64,000 nt of DNA from Pyxidicoccus parkwaysis (GTDB lineage Bacteria > Myxococcota > Myxococcia > Myxococcales > Myxococcaceae), in contig NZ_CP071090.1 of assembly GCF_017301735.1 (NCBI RefSeq), positions 1,550,001-1,614,000 on the forward strand, given 5' to 3'. Shown here in pieces: positions 35,525 to 46,684 of the stretch. Under the pieces are notes generated by a model. That model did no database searches and had not been told where the DNA came from. It saw only the letters and a program-made list of their open reading frames with translations. The position numbers and the translations under genes are program-made. Every line of letters starts with the position of its first letter. Position 1 is the stretch's first letter.

Positions 35525-36196
35525 TCAGCGTCCGCGCCGGCCCATGAAGAGGACGTGGCGCGTTCCCTTCGTGCCATGCGCGGCCGGGTGCAGCACCTGG
35601 ACGGTGAAGCCGGCCTGCTCCAGGCGGCGCTCGAAGCCGGGCGCGGGGCCCGCGCTCCACACGCCGAACGTGCCCCGGGGGCGCAGCGCATTGAACGCCC
35701 GCGCCAGTCCCGCGAGCCCATAGAGGCCCTGGTTGTCCGGGTGGGTGAGGGCGGTGGGGCCGTTGTCCACGTCGAGCAGGATGGCGTCGAACGTCGAAGA
35801 GTGCCGGGCCATGAGCGCGCCCACGTCACCCTCCACCACGGTGACGCGCGGGTCCTCCAGCGGCGAGCCCGCGAGCGGAGCCAGCACGCCCCGGTTCCAC
35901 GTCACCACCGCGGAGAGCAACTCCGCCACCGTCACCCGCGCCGAAGGTGCGACGCGGTCCAACACAGCGCGCACCGTGAAGCCGAAGCCAAGTCCTCCCA
36001 CGAGCACCCGCGCGCCGCTCTTGCCCGCGAGCTCCGCGCAGCCGGCCTCCGCGAGCGCTTCTTCCGAGCCGTGCTGCCGGCTGGACATCAGCGTCTGGCC
36101 GCGAACCCGCAGGACGTACTCATCCCCGCGCCGCGCCAGCGTGACTTCCCCCACGTCGGGGACCTGCGCGGTGTCGAGCGTCTCCCAAGGCTTCAT
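35525..36196 (-). CDS. Spermidine-synthase-like methyltransferase-fold protein
   Basis: The 223-residue protein has the SAM-binding-fold motif VLVGGLGFGFTV, an acidic VTVAELLSAVVTWNR and a DAILLDVDNGPTAL motif, as in spermidine synthase homologues of the SpeE fold. The N-terminal beta domain of true SpeE is reduced. The substrate is unknown. The ATG at the start of the conserved N-terminus was preferred over an upstream in-frame start. The 222 bases between it and the lipase gene hold no gene. Confidence 0.8.
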   Translation of the reverse strand: MKPWETLDTAQVPDVGEVTLARRGDEYVLRVRGQTLMSSRQHGSEEALAEAGCAELAGKSGARVLVGGLGFGFTVRAVLDRVAPSARVTVAELLSAVVTWNRGVLAPLAGSPLEDPRVTVVEGDVGALMARHSSTFDAILLDVDNGPTALTHPDNQGLYGLAGLARAFNALRPRGTFGVWSAGPAPGFERRLEQAGFTVQVLHPAAHGTKGTRHVLFMGRRGR

Positions 36197-36418
36197 GGCC
36201 CCGGCTCTTCGCGCGGAAGCCGCGCCCGAGTCAATGCGCTCGGTCCGTCCGACACGTCGGTCCGACATGTCGAGCCCCACGTCGGACACACGCCCGGAGA
36301 GGGCAGGGCGCTCGTTTCAGAGGGAAGGCTCGTGGCGCGCACTCCCGGCATGTCCGGTGCACAATGGGAGGGAGACCTGGACCCGGGGCTTCAGCGCCCT
36401 CACCCAAAGGAACCTCTC

Positions 36419-37381
36419 ATGGCCTCCACTTTCAGCACCGCGCAGCTCGGAATCACCCTGTCGGCCATCTCGTATCTGGGGCAGCCCAACACGAACCCGG
36501 AGCGCTTCACGCTGATGAACACGGCCATCACCAACACCGTGGCCAGCAACTGGCAGATTGTGTGGGGCCCGGCGACGCAGGGAGAAGACCTCGTCTACGT
36601 GGCCTCCAACGGCGCGGGGCAGTACGCGGTGGTGGTGCGCGGCACGCTCTTCGACCGCATCGAGGACGTCATCCAGGACAAGAGCGTGTCGACGCAGGAG
36701 GCACTGCCCTTCACCGCGTCCTCGTTCCCCAACGCCCAGGTCTCGAAGGGCGTGGTGGAGGTGTGGACCAACATCAACAACATGGTGTCGTCCGTGCCGG
36801 GCTCGGGCACGGGCTCGCTGTTGTCGTTCCTCCAGAACCTGTCCGGCTCACCGTCCATCCTGGTGACGGGGCACAGCCTCGGAGGACAGATGGCCACGGT
36901 GCTCGCCGCGTGGTTCCAGAGCACGCTGTCGAATGCCTCCATCCTGCCCATCACCTTCGCCGCGCCCACCGCGGGCAACCCGGCCTTCGCCTCGGCCTTC
37001 GACTCCGTCTTCGGCTCGGCGATGCGCTACTACAACGCGCTCGACGTGGTGCCCCGCCTCTGGACGATGGACGGCCTGGAGTCCATCAAGTCCCTGTACC
37101 CCGGCGGGCCGCAGTGCGGGCTTATCTGCAAGACGGCCGTGGATGACACGGTGAAGTCGCTGCAGAAGGCGGACCTGACGTACACGCAGCCGACCGCGAG
37201 CACGAGCCTCCCCGGTCAGCTCTACTCCACCGGTTGGGCCGGCGCGTTCGAGTCCGAGGTCAACGACCAGCACCGGGCGCTCTACTACATGTTCCTGCTC
37301 GGGATTCCCCTCGCGACCATCCAGCAGCTCAACGCGACGTGGGCTCCTCCGTCCCAGGTCGCCTCCCGCTCGGTGGGCTAA
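36419..37381 (+). CDS. Class 3 lipase-like protein
   Basis: The 320-residue protein has a lipase_3 domain: YAVVVRGT near residue 75, the nucleophile elbow GHSLGGQMA near residue 148, an aspartate in NALDVVPRLW and a histidine in NDQHRALYY completing a probable Ser-Asp-His triad. No signal peptide is seen. ATG follows AAAGGA at about seven bases. The same frame is open for a long way upstream, but that part has no start with a ribosome site and is not coding in character. Confidence 0.85.
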   Translation: MASTFSTAQLGITLSAISYLGQPNTNPERFTLMNTAITNTVASNWQIVWGPATQGEDLVYVASNGAGQYAVVVRGTLFDRIEDVIQDKSVSTQEALPFTASSFPNAQVSKGVVEVWTNINNMVSSVPGSGTGSLLSFLQNLSGSPSILVTGHSLGGQMATVLAAWFQSTLSNASILPITFAAPTAGNPAFASAFDSVFGSAMRYYNALDVVPRLWTMDGLESIKSLYPGGPQCGLICKTAVDDTVKSLQKADLTYTQPTASTSLPGQLYSTGWAGAFESEVNDQHRALYYMFLLGIPLATIQQLNATWAPPSQVASRSVG

Positions 37382-37507
37382 CGCCCCACGCGGTGCGTGA
37401 GGTTCACCTTCGCCGCGGGTCCTCGAAACAATCGATGACTCGCGGCGGAAACGTTTGATTGGCAATTGTCGGTTGTACCCGGCAGCCTGTGTGGCAAGAG
37501 GATTTCC

Positions 37508-38641
37508 ATGTCCCGTCTGCACACGCTGCTCGCCATTCCCGCCCTTCTCGCGCTGGCCTGCCGGACGGCTCCGACTCCGGTGCCGGAGCGCCGGGCTGCC
37601 GTCCCCAGGAATGTCGTCCTCCTGGTGGGTGACGGCATGGGCTCCTCGCACTTCGCCGCGGCGAAGCTTCTGCGGGGCGACGCCTTCGCGGCGGGCCGCT
37701 TCCCGGTGACGGGCGTCGTCTCCACGCGCTCGGCCAGCTCGGTGGTGACGGACTCGGCGGCCGCCGCCACGGCGATGGCCACCGGGACGAAGGCGAACAA
37801 CAAGAGCCTGGGCGTGGACCCCCAGGGCCACCCCGTCACCACGCTCGTCGAGCTGGCCGCGCGGCAGGGCCGTGCGACGGGACTGGTGACGACGTCCTTC
37901 TTCTGCGACGCGACGCCCGCGGCCTTCGCCGTCCACACCGCCCGGCGCGAGCAGGTGACGGACATCGTCCACCAGCTCCTCGAGAGCGAGGTGGACCTCA
38001 TCGCGGGCGGCGGCGCGGAGCTGTTCGGTACGGAGGGGCTGCCCTCGCTGAGCACCGCCGCGGCGGAGCATGGCTGGTCGCTCGTCACCGAGCCCTCCGC
38101 GCTCGCCTCGGCCCCGGCGAAGAAGGCGCTAGCCGTCTTTCCCTCGCAGAAGAACGCCGCGGACATGCCGGGTGCCCGGCTGCCGGACCTCGCGCGCTGG
38201 GCGCTGGAGCGCCTGTCCACGGACCCCGACGGCTTCTTCCTCCTGCTGGAGCACGAGGGCACGGACTCGGCCAGCCACGAGAACTCGGCGGAGGACCTGA
38301 AGAACAGCCTGCGCTCCTTCGACGAGACGGTGGGCATCGTCGCCGACTTCGCGCGGCAGCGCGGCGACACGCTGGTGCTCGTCGTGGGTGACCACGAGAC
38401 GGGCGGCCTGCGCGTGCTCGCGGATGGTGCCGGGGGCGTGGCGCTGGAGTTCGGCAGCAACGCGCACACCGGCTCGCTCGTTCCGCTCTTCGCGCTCGGG
38501 CCAGGCTCCGAGCGCTTCAGCGGCCTCTACGAGAACACCGAGATTGCCCACAAGGTGCAGGCGCTCTACGGCGCCGGCCAGTCCGAAGTCACGTCCCACG
38601 CCACCCGCGTCTCCACGGGCGGCGCGTCCGGCGGCTTCTGA
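37508..38641 (+). CDS. Alkaline phosphatase lipoprotein
   Basis: The 377-residue protein starts with a lipobox (LLALAC). The alkaline phosphatase core is intact: LLVGDGMG metal site, the nucleophile serine in VTDSAAAATAMATG, and the GDHETGG metal site near the C-terminus, with an additional LLEHEGTDSASH metal block. It should release phosphate from monoesters in the periplasm. No PHO-box-like repeat was identified upstream. Confidence 0.9.
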   Translation: MSRLHTLLAIPALLALACRTAPTPVPERRAAVPRNVVLLVGDGMGSSHFAAAKLLRGDAFAAGRFPVTGVVSTRSASSVVTDSAAAATAMATGTKANNKSLGVDPQGHPVTTLVELAARQGRATGLVTTSFFCDATPAAFAVHTARREQVTDIVHQLLESEVDLIAGGGAELFGTEGLPSLSTAAAEHGWSLVTEPSALASAPAKKALAVFPSQKNAADMPGARLPDLARWALERLSTDPDGFFLLLEHEGTDSASHENSAEDLKNSLRSFDETVGIVADFARQRGDTLVLVVGDHETGGLRVLADGAGGVALEFGSNAHTGSLVPLFALGPGSERFSGLYENTEIAHKVQALYGAGQSEVTSHATRVSTGGASGGF

Positions 38642-38653
38642 CGCGCGTGGGCG

Positions 38654-39622
38654 TCAGGCCTTCTCCGCGTAGACCAGGCCATACTCGTCGGTGTTGTACT
38701 GCATGTGCCAGAAGAGCTGGTTGGGGTCCATCTCCCGGGCCTTCTTCACATTCGCCCGGACCTGCTCCATCGTGAAGGTGCCGGGCTCGCGCTGCATGCG
38801 CGTCACGCTGTGCAGGGCCGTGAAGGCGGTGTTGGCGCCCGGGTAGACGTCCAGGGCGATGGATTCCAGCCGGGCGTTCTGGAAGCCCGCCTGCCCCAGC
38901 TCGGAGACGAAGCGGTGCGACGTCCACATGTTCGCCTCGGGCATGGCGATGCGGCCGCGCCAGTAACGCAGGTGCAGGCGGCGGCGCAGCGTCAGGCCGG
39001 CCTCGCGGTCCGTCTTCATGCACATGTCCGCCATGACAAGCCGGCCGCCGGGGCGCAGCACGCGGAAGGCCTCGCGCAGGAAGTCACGGCGCGTCTTGAA
39101 GTGCAGGGCGGACTCCAGCGCGAAGACGACGTCGAACTCGCCGGCCCCGAAGGGCAATTGCGTCGCGGAGCCCTCCATCAGCCGGATGACGCCGTCGAGC
39201 CCGAGCAGCTTCGCCCGCTCGCTGGCGATGCGCACCTGGGTGGGGGTGACGTTGATGCCGGTGATGCGTGCCGGCTTGTACTTCTCGGCCCAGAGGATGT
39301 CCTGGTCTCCGTAGCCGAAGCCGCAGTCCAGCACCGTCTGGCCCTCGCCCAGCCGCGCCGTCTTCGCCAGCAGGTGCGCCATCTGCGACTGGGCGGCGGG
39401 GAAGAGCTCACCCACGCGCTCGCAGTTGTTCTCGTCCACCTTCTCCACGTCGCGCCAGTAGCCCAGGTTCAGCCACAGCGGCTCGCGCCCCGTGCCCGCG
39501 CGGACCTGGTTCGGCAGGGGCATGCCGGGCACCCAGGGGCCCACGTCATTCGTATAGAAGCGCGCCGGGTCCACCAGCAGCGCGTTCCTCAGGTTCTTCG
39601 CCACCTTGAGCACATCGACCAT
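38654..39622 (-). CDS. SAM-dependent methyltransferase (Erg6/tocopherol-methyltransferase-like)
   Basis: The 322-residue enzyme has the SAM motif VLDCGFGYGDQD, an acidic loop GINVTPTQVR, and the post-motif FDVVFALESALHF then VLRPGGRLVMADM. The layout matches C-methyltransferases acting on sterols, tocopherols or polyketides. ATG follows GGGAGG. It converges on the alkaline phosphatase gene, 12 bases away. Substrate not visible; no biosynthetic cluster surrounds it. Confidence 0.85.
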   Translation of the reverse strand: MVDVLKVAKNLRNALLVDPARFYTNDVGPWVPGMPLPNQVRAGTGREPLWLNLGYWRDVEKVDENNCERVGELFPAAQSQMAHLLAKTARLGEGQTVLDCGFGYGDQDILWAEKYKPARITGINVTPTQVRIASERAKLLGLDGVIRLMEGSATQLPFGAGEFDVVFALESALHFKTRRDFLREAFRVLRPGGRLVMADMCMKTDREAGLTLRRRLHLRYWRGRIAMPEANMWTSHRFVSELGQAGFQNARLESIALDVYPGANTAFTALHSVTRMQREPGTFTMEQVRANVKKAREMDPNQLFWHMQYNTDEYGLVYAEKA

Positions 39623-39702
39623 GCAGCCTCCCGAGTCGTGCGGGCAGCATAGCCGAGTGACTTGAATTGCATGGATGGCGTGGAGTACCTGGAGAAAAGG
39701 GA

Positions 39703-39746
39703 AGGGCCCGAGCGCCGGGAGTGTCTTCCTCCCGACACCGGGCCCT
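39703..39746 (-). terminator. Intrinsic terminator of clpB
   Basis: AGGGCCCG pairs with CGGGCCCT, with an inner CGGGAG/CTCCCG stem, and on the minus strand the hairpin is followed by TCCCTTTTC. It lies about 30 bases after the clpB stop, as expected for an intrinsic terminator. Confidence 0.7.
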
Positions 39747-39776
39747 GCCTTCAAATACTCCGCGTCCGGGCAGCGC

Positions 39777-42401
<2,625 letters not shown>

Positions 42402-42688
42402 GTCAACAACGTAAGAGCCAACCCCCCCTTGGCAAGTTGGCGCGGCGCGTTGGGTGTCTGCCCCTCGTGGAATACTTTGAGCTGCTGGTAGCAGCCGGGC
42501 TTTCACGGAGCCGGAGTTGCCAGTCGGGCGCGGGCCGGGTATAGGCGCGCGCATCCCTCGGGGGGCTGAACCTGGAAGCGCACGGCGGTTATCTCGTACG
42601 ACTCGAAAGCCTGGGCGGGCTGGAGCTTCTCCGGCTGGCGCGTGAGGCGCTGTCCCTGGACGGCGCCGCGGGCGCGACGGGCCTGCAG

Positions 42689-43162
42689 GTGACGGTGAAC
42701 CGGCGTCGCAAGGTGGTGCGGGTGGCATTCGTGGGCCCCTTCACCGCCGGACGTCAGGGCGCGCACTGGTACGCGGCGCACCACGCACTGCCGAGGCTGC
42801 TGTCCCGGGCTGCCAACGTCACGGTGCACGCCTACGTGCATGATCCGGACGAGGGCGAGGAAGTCATCGCCTACGGCAACGGCCGGCGTGTGGGTGGCGA
42901 GCGGGTGGTCTACGAGGACGTGGAGTTGCCCGGCCGCCCCGAGGACGTGGACGACGCGGCCTTCGCGCGGATGCAGGAGCGCTGGCCGATGGGCCACCTG
43001 GCGTACGTCTTCGGCCTCACGCGCAAGGAGTTGCTGCGCCTGCCCCTGGCGATGCCCGGGCGGGTGCTGCCGCTGGAGGGCTCTGAAGAGGAGGGTGCCG
43101 CTGCGCTGGAAGCCCTGCTGCCGGGCGCGCAGGCACCGTTCCTGGGGCCGGACGCCGCCTGA
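42689..43162 (+). CDS. Hypothetical protein, start uncertain
   Basis: From the GTG at 42689 the product has 157 residues, but the frame is open from 42545 and the codons from about 42566 look coding, so the true start may be a CTG at 42566, beside a GGGGGG run (198 residues). No ATG, GTG or TTG exists between 42545 and 42689. The body has a beta-rich core with [15 protein letters not shown] and a C-terminal [19 protein letters not shown] do not recognise the family. It is divergent from clpB. Confidence 0.65.
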   Translation: MTVNRRRKVVRVAFVGPFTAGRQGAHWYAAHHALPRLLSRAANVTVHAYVHDPDEGEEVIAYGNGRRVGGERVVYEDVELPGRPEDVDDAAFARMQERWPMGHLAYVFGLTRKELLRLPLAMPGRVLPLEGSEEEGAAALEALLPGAQAPFLGPDAA

Positions 43163-43178
43163 GCGGCGTTCCTCGTGC

Positions 43179-43826
43179 CTAGTCCTCCTCGGGCTCCGGG
43201 TCTCTGGCGAGGACCGCGTCGCGCACCGAGTCGCTGCGGAAGTATTGGCCGAGCAGGGCGAAGGTGCCCGCGATGATGGCCGTGCCGAGCACGGAGGCGA
43301 ACACCGCCACCGAGGGCACGCTGCTGGCCACCTGCGTGCCCACGTCGTCCTGGTACGCGGGCAGGTGGCGCAAACCCTCCGCCATGGCGATGCCCATGCG
43401 CCGCGCCACCACGGCGAGCTGGGCGCCGTCGATGGTGCGCAGCACGGCCACGACGAGGGCGGCCCTGCCGAGCATCTTCCGCATGCCCTCGCGAGGCAGC
43501 CCGTCCGGACGGAGCATGCGCGCCGCGGCGACGAAGACGAAGGCGCACGCGATGGAGAGCACCCCCATCAGCACGAGGCGCGGCTCCCGCATGGGCTCGA
43601 GGGCGGAGAAGTGCGTCCGCACCACCGTCTCCATGAGGGCCTTGTCGCCCATCCAGGTGGGGTAGTCGACCTCGAGCTGCCGCTCGCGGGACTCGTAGAA
43701 GTGCTCGAGCTGGGTGGCCTCGCTCAGCGCGGACCAGCCGGTGAGGGCGGCGAGCACGAGGCTCACCAGGGCGGCGAAGCGGATGCCGCGAGGCAGGCCG
43801 CTCGAACGTGAAGCAGACATCGTCAC
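43179..43826 (-). CDS. Hypothetical integral membrane protein
   Basis: The 215-residue protein has four probable membrane helices (near residues 15-33, 80-100, 120-140 and 170-190) and a short acidic C-terminus. I do not recognise the family. Its GTG start overlaps the stop of the DUF1844 gene (GTGA), and an ATG lies six bases further on. It is the last gene of a three-gene operon. Confidence 0.7.
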   Translation of the reverse strand: MTMSASRSSGLPRGIRFAALVSLVLAALTGWSALSEATQLEHFYESRERQLEVDYPTWMGDKALMETVVRTHFSALEPMREPRLVLMGVLSIACAFVFVAAARMLRPDGLPREGMRKMLGRAALVVAVLRTIDGAQLAVVARRMGIAMAEGLRHLPAYQDDVGTQVASSVPSVAVFASVLGTAIIAGTFALLGQYFRSDSVRDAVLARDPEPEED

Positions 43827-44137
43827 CGCTTGCTTGCCTCCACGAAGCGCAGGCGCAGGTCCGTCAAGAGACCGTCGAAGAGCTTCTCTTCCTCGGGCGT
43901 GAGGTTCCCCCGCGTCTTCGCGCGCAGCATGGAGAGCAGGTCCAGGTTCTGCCGGGCCAGCGGCAGGTCCTTCGCCGTCTGGCCCGTCTCCGGGTTGGGA
44001 GCATCACCGAGGTGGATGAGCACCGCGGTGCCCAACCCGACGATGAAGGTGCTGAAGGAGATGGACTCCTCGGACGCGGAGCGCGCTTCCCCCCGCATCA
44101 CGAAGGTCTCGCCGCGCTTCTCGTCCCCGGAGCTCAT
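43823..44137 (-). CDS. DUF1844 protein
   Basis: The 104-residue protein matches DUF1844: ISFSTFIVGLGTAVLIHLGD, an N-PETG-linked DLPLARQNLDLLSML helix, and KTRGNLTPEEEKLFDGLL. The first part is hydrophobic and may lie in the membrane. Function unknown; the family is widespread in Deltaproteobacteria. It overlaps the gene on each side by four bases. Confidence 0.85.
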   Translation of the reverse strand: MSSGDEKRGETFVMRGEARSASEESISFSTFIVGLGTAVLIHLGDAPNPETGQTAKDLPLARQNLDLLSMLRAKTRGNLTPEEEKLFDGLLTDLRLRFVEASKR

Positions 44138-44409
44138 GCGGAGGCAGACCCCTCGTCCGTGGAGGGCTCGTCGGACGTGTCCTCGTCGGCCTCGTCCTCG
44201 TCAGCCTCGTCCTCGTCCTCTTCGTCCTCGTCATCCTCGAAGTCGTCCACGTCGTCGAGCATGAGCGTCTCGATGGGGACAGCCTTCTCCGCCACGTCGG
44301 GCAGGCCCTTGAGGTGGCGATCGTACGCCTTCTCGTCCAGGTGACCGGAGCGCAGGTACCGCTCCGCCGTGCGCTTGTCGAGGTACTTCGGGTCCGCCGA
44401 ATCCGCCAT
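44134..44409 (-). CDS. Small protein with highly acidic tail
   Basis: The 91-residue product has a helical N-terminal half (residues 1-50, rich in Lys/Arg and Tyr) and a C-terminal tail from about residue 55 made almost only of Asp and Glu, with Ala and Ser. No family is recognised. The ATG follows GAGGA. It is the first gene of the DUF1844 operon and overlaps that gene by four bases. The acidic tail could mediate binding to basic partners or metals, which is inference. Confidence 0.65.
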   Translation of the reverse strand: MADSADPKYLDKRTAERYLRSGHLDEKAYDRHLKGLPDVAEKAVPIETLMLDDVDDFEDDEDEEDEDEADEDEADEDTSDEPSTDEGSASA

Positions 44410-44500
44410 GTTCAAATCCTCAGAATTGCTTGGAAAACAGCGCGCCACCTTATAGCAGGGAGGGCGCCTGTCAACGCCGCCGAGCCGTCTTCCAGAGCCG

Positions 44501-45157
44501 ATGAACGCACCGCCCCGCAACATGCTTCCCCGTGGCCCCTATCTTCTCTGCGACGACACCGTGCTCCCGGATGTTCCGCTGGTGGACAAGGCGGCGCGGC
44601 TGGTGGCCGGTGGCGCCCGCGTGGTGCAGCTGCGCATGAAGCGCACACCGCCGCGGGCCGCGCTGGCCGCCGCGCGCGAGGTGACGGCGCTGTGCCGCCG
44701 CGCGGGGGCGCTGTGCCTGCTCAACGACAGGGTGGACCTGGCGCTGCTGGCGGGGGCGGACGGCGTACACGTGGGAGATGAAGACCTGCCGCCGGAGGCC
44801 GCGCGCGAGCTGTTGGGGCCCGGCCGGCTGGTGGGCGTGACGGTGCGGGGCCTGGAGGGGGCGAGGGCGGCGCGGGACGCGGGTGCGGACTACGTGGGCG
44901 TGGGGCCGCTCTTCGCCACGATGACGAAGCAGGTGGGGGCGCCGGTGCTGGGGTTGGAGAGCTTCGCCGAGGTGGTGAAGGGCAGCCCGCTGCCGGTGGT
45001 GGGCATTGGCGGAGTGAAGCTCTGGAACATCGGCAAGGTGGCGGCGACGGGGGCACATGGCGCGGCGGTGGTGTCCGACGCCCTGCTCGCCGGGGACATC
45101 AGCGAGCGGGTGCGGCAGCTCGTGGCCGCGTTTGAACAGGGCGGGGCGGGGGACTAG
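44501..45157 (+). CDS. thiE: Thiamine phosphate synthase
   Basis: ThiE couples HMP-PP and thiazole phosphate to thiamine phosphate. The 218-residue TIM-barrel protein has VVQLRMK (pyrophosphate side), CLLNDRVDLAL, GADGVHVGDEDLP and DYVGVGPLFATMTK with the family's conserved phosphate-binding glycines. It is 21 bases from the next gene. Neither ThiG nor ThiC is in the window. Confidence 0.93.
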   Translation: MNAPPRNMLPRGPYLLCDDTVLPDVPLVDKAARLVAGGARVVQLRMKRTPPRAALAAAREVTALCRRAGALCLLNDRVDLALLAGADGVHVGDEDLPPEAARELLGPGRLVGVTVRGLEGARAARDAGADYVGVGPLFATMTKQVGAPVLGLESFAEVVKGSPLPVVGIGGVKLWNIGKVAATGAHGAAVVSDALLAGDISERVRQLVAAFEQGGAGD

Positions 45158-45178
45158 CCTCGCGCGCCCAGGAGCCCC

Positions 45179-45943
45179 ATGAACAACCATCCGCGACACC
45201 ACGGGCCGCCGCCGCGCCGCCCGAACATCGGCATCACCCCGGACTGGAACCAGCCCGAGGACCAGCCCTTTGCCCGCTTCGAGCTGAAGGTGCCGTACGC
45301 GGACGCGGTGCTGCGCATGGGGGGCCTGCCCTTCGTGCTGCCGTACTCGGATGACCCGACGTGCGTGGAGGCGTACCTGGACCGCGTCTCCGGGGTGCTC
45401 GTCACCGGTGGCGCGTTCGACATCCCGCCCGAGGCGTACGGCGAGTCGGCGCGCGAGGGGCTGGGCACGCTGAAGGAGGGCCGCACCGCGTTCGAGGCGG
45501 CGCTGATGCGCGGCGCGCTCAAGCGGAACATGCCGGTGCTGGGCGTCTGCGGCGGCATGCAGTTGCTCAACGTCGTGCTGGGCGGGACATTGTTCCAGGA
45601 CATCGGCCGCGAGGTGCAGGGTGCTCGCGAGCACGAGCAGAAGCATGACCGCACGCAGCCGCAGCACCCGGTAGAGGTGAAGAGCGGCACGCTGCTGGCG
45701 GAGGCGGTGGGGCACGGCCAGTTGATGGTCAACTCCACGCACCATCAAGCGGTGCGCGTGGCGGGCAAGGACGCGGTGGTGTGCGCGGTGGCGCCGGACG
45801 GCGTGGTGGAGGCCATCGAGTCCACCGTGCATGCCTTCGCCGTGGGCGTGCAGTGGCACCCCGAGTACATGGCCACGACGATTCCGGTGCACCTGGGCCT
45901 GTACAAGTCCTTCATCCAGAAGGCGCGCGAGCACCGGCGGTGA
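45179..45943 (+). CDS. Gamma-glutamyl-gamma-aminobutyrate hydrolase-like class I glutamine amidotransferase
   Basis: The 254-residue protein is a PuuD-family class I GATase: the catalytic cysteine in GVCGGMQLLN and the histidine in GVQWHPE are present, with a glutamate two residues later. PuuD splits gamma-glutamyl amides. Its position between thiE and thiD is unusual and may mean a different gamma-glutamyl substrate, or simple co-transcription. Stop overlaps the next GTG by four bases. Confidence 0.9.
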   Translation: MNNHPRHHGPPPRRPNIGITPDWNQPEDQPFARFELKVPYADAVLRMGGLPFVLPYSDDPTCVEAYLDRVSGVLVTGGAFDIPPEAYGESAREGLGTLKEGRTAFEAALMRGALKRNMPVLGVCGGMQLLNVVLGGTLFQDIGREVQGAREHEQKHDRTQPQHPVEVKSGTLLAEAVGHGQLMVNSTHHQAVRVAGKDAVVCAVAPDGVVEAIESTVHAFAVGVQWHPEYMATTIPVHLGLYKSFIQKAREHRR

Positions 45944-46674
45944 CTCCGCGCGTCCTCCTGCTGGCCGGGCATGAGCCCACGGGGAGGGCGGGGCTGCTCG
46001 CGGACGTGTCGGCCGTGCTGGAGCGCGGCGGCCAGCCGGTGGCGGTGCCGCTGGCGCAGACGGCGCAGGGCACGAGGACGTTCTCTTGGGTGGCCTCGCC
46101 GCCGCGCGTGGTGACGGCGCAGATTGCCGCCGCGCGCGAGCTGGGGCCGTTGCACGCGGTGAAGTGGGGCATGGTGCCCGGCTCCGCGCAGCTATCCGCC
46201 GTGCGCGCGGCGCTGAAGGGCGAGGACGCGTGGTGGGTGGTGGACCCGGTGGTGCGCACGTCACGAGGGCAGGCGCTGTCGCGACTGTCACCGAGGGCGT
46301 ATCTGGCGCTGGCGGGCCCGCGCGTGGTGCTCACGCCGAACCTGGATGAGGCGGGGTGGCTGCTACGCAAGCCCGCGCCGCGCTCGGTGGAGGAGGCCTC
46401 GGAGGCAGCCGCCGTGCTGGCGCGGTACGGCTTTGGCGCGGTGCTGGTGAAGGGCGGGCACCTGCCGGGCGATGAAGGCCTGGCGGACGTGCTGGCCACT
46501 CCCGAGCGCGTGCGCGTGCTGCGAGGCGAATGGCTGGAGCGCGCGCCCGAGCGTCGTGGCACCGGGTGCCGGTTGGCCTCGGCGCTGGCGACGGAGCTGG
46601 GACGAGGGCGCCCGCTGGACGCGGCGGTGCGCGCGGCGCGTGGGCTGGTGGTGCGCTACCTGCGCGCGGGGTAG
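45940..46674 (+). CDS. thiD: Hydroxymethylpyrimidine (phosphate) kinase ThiD-like
   Basis: The 244-residue kinase of the PfkB/ribokinase fold has GHEPTGRAGLLADV in place of GTDPSGGAGIQAD, VLTPNLDEAGWLL, VLVKGGHL, and the catalytic RGTGCRLASALA. These fit ThiD, which makes HMP-PP for ThiE. The GTG start overlaps the GATase stop (GTGA). The HEPTGRAG change in the substrate loop is a mild departure, so another pyrimidine or pyridoxal substrate is not excluded. Confidence 0.85.
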   Translation: MTPRVLLLAGHEPTGRAGLLADVSAVLERGGQPVAVPLAQTAQGTRTFSWVASPPRVVTAQIAAARELGPLHAVKWGMVPGSAQLSAVRAALKGEDAWWVVDPVVRTSRGQALSRLSPRAYLALAGPRVVLTPNLDEAGWLLRKPAPRSVEEASEAAAVLARYGFGAVLVKGGHLPGDEGLADVLATPERVRVLRGEWLERAPERRGTGCRLASALATELGRGRPLDAAVRAARGLVVRYLRAG

Positions 46675-46684
46675 GGCGGGGTGC

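Noticed and set aside
35405-36418. N-terminal extension of the lipase of over 300 residues
   Set aside because: The extension is antisense to the spermidine-synthase-like gene and reads like shadow sequence; the ATG at 36419 has a good ribosome site.
42402-42565. CIRCE or a sigma-32 promoter upstream of clpB
   Set aside because: No TTAGCACTC-N9-GAGTGCTAA and no convincing CTTGAA/CCCCAT pair could be found.
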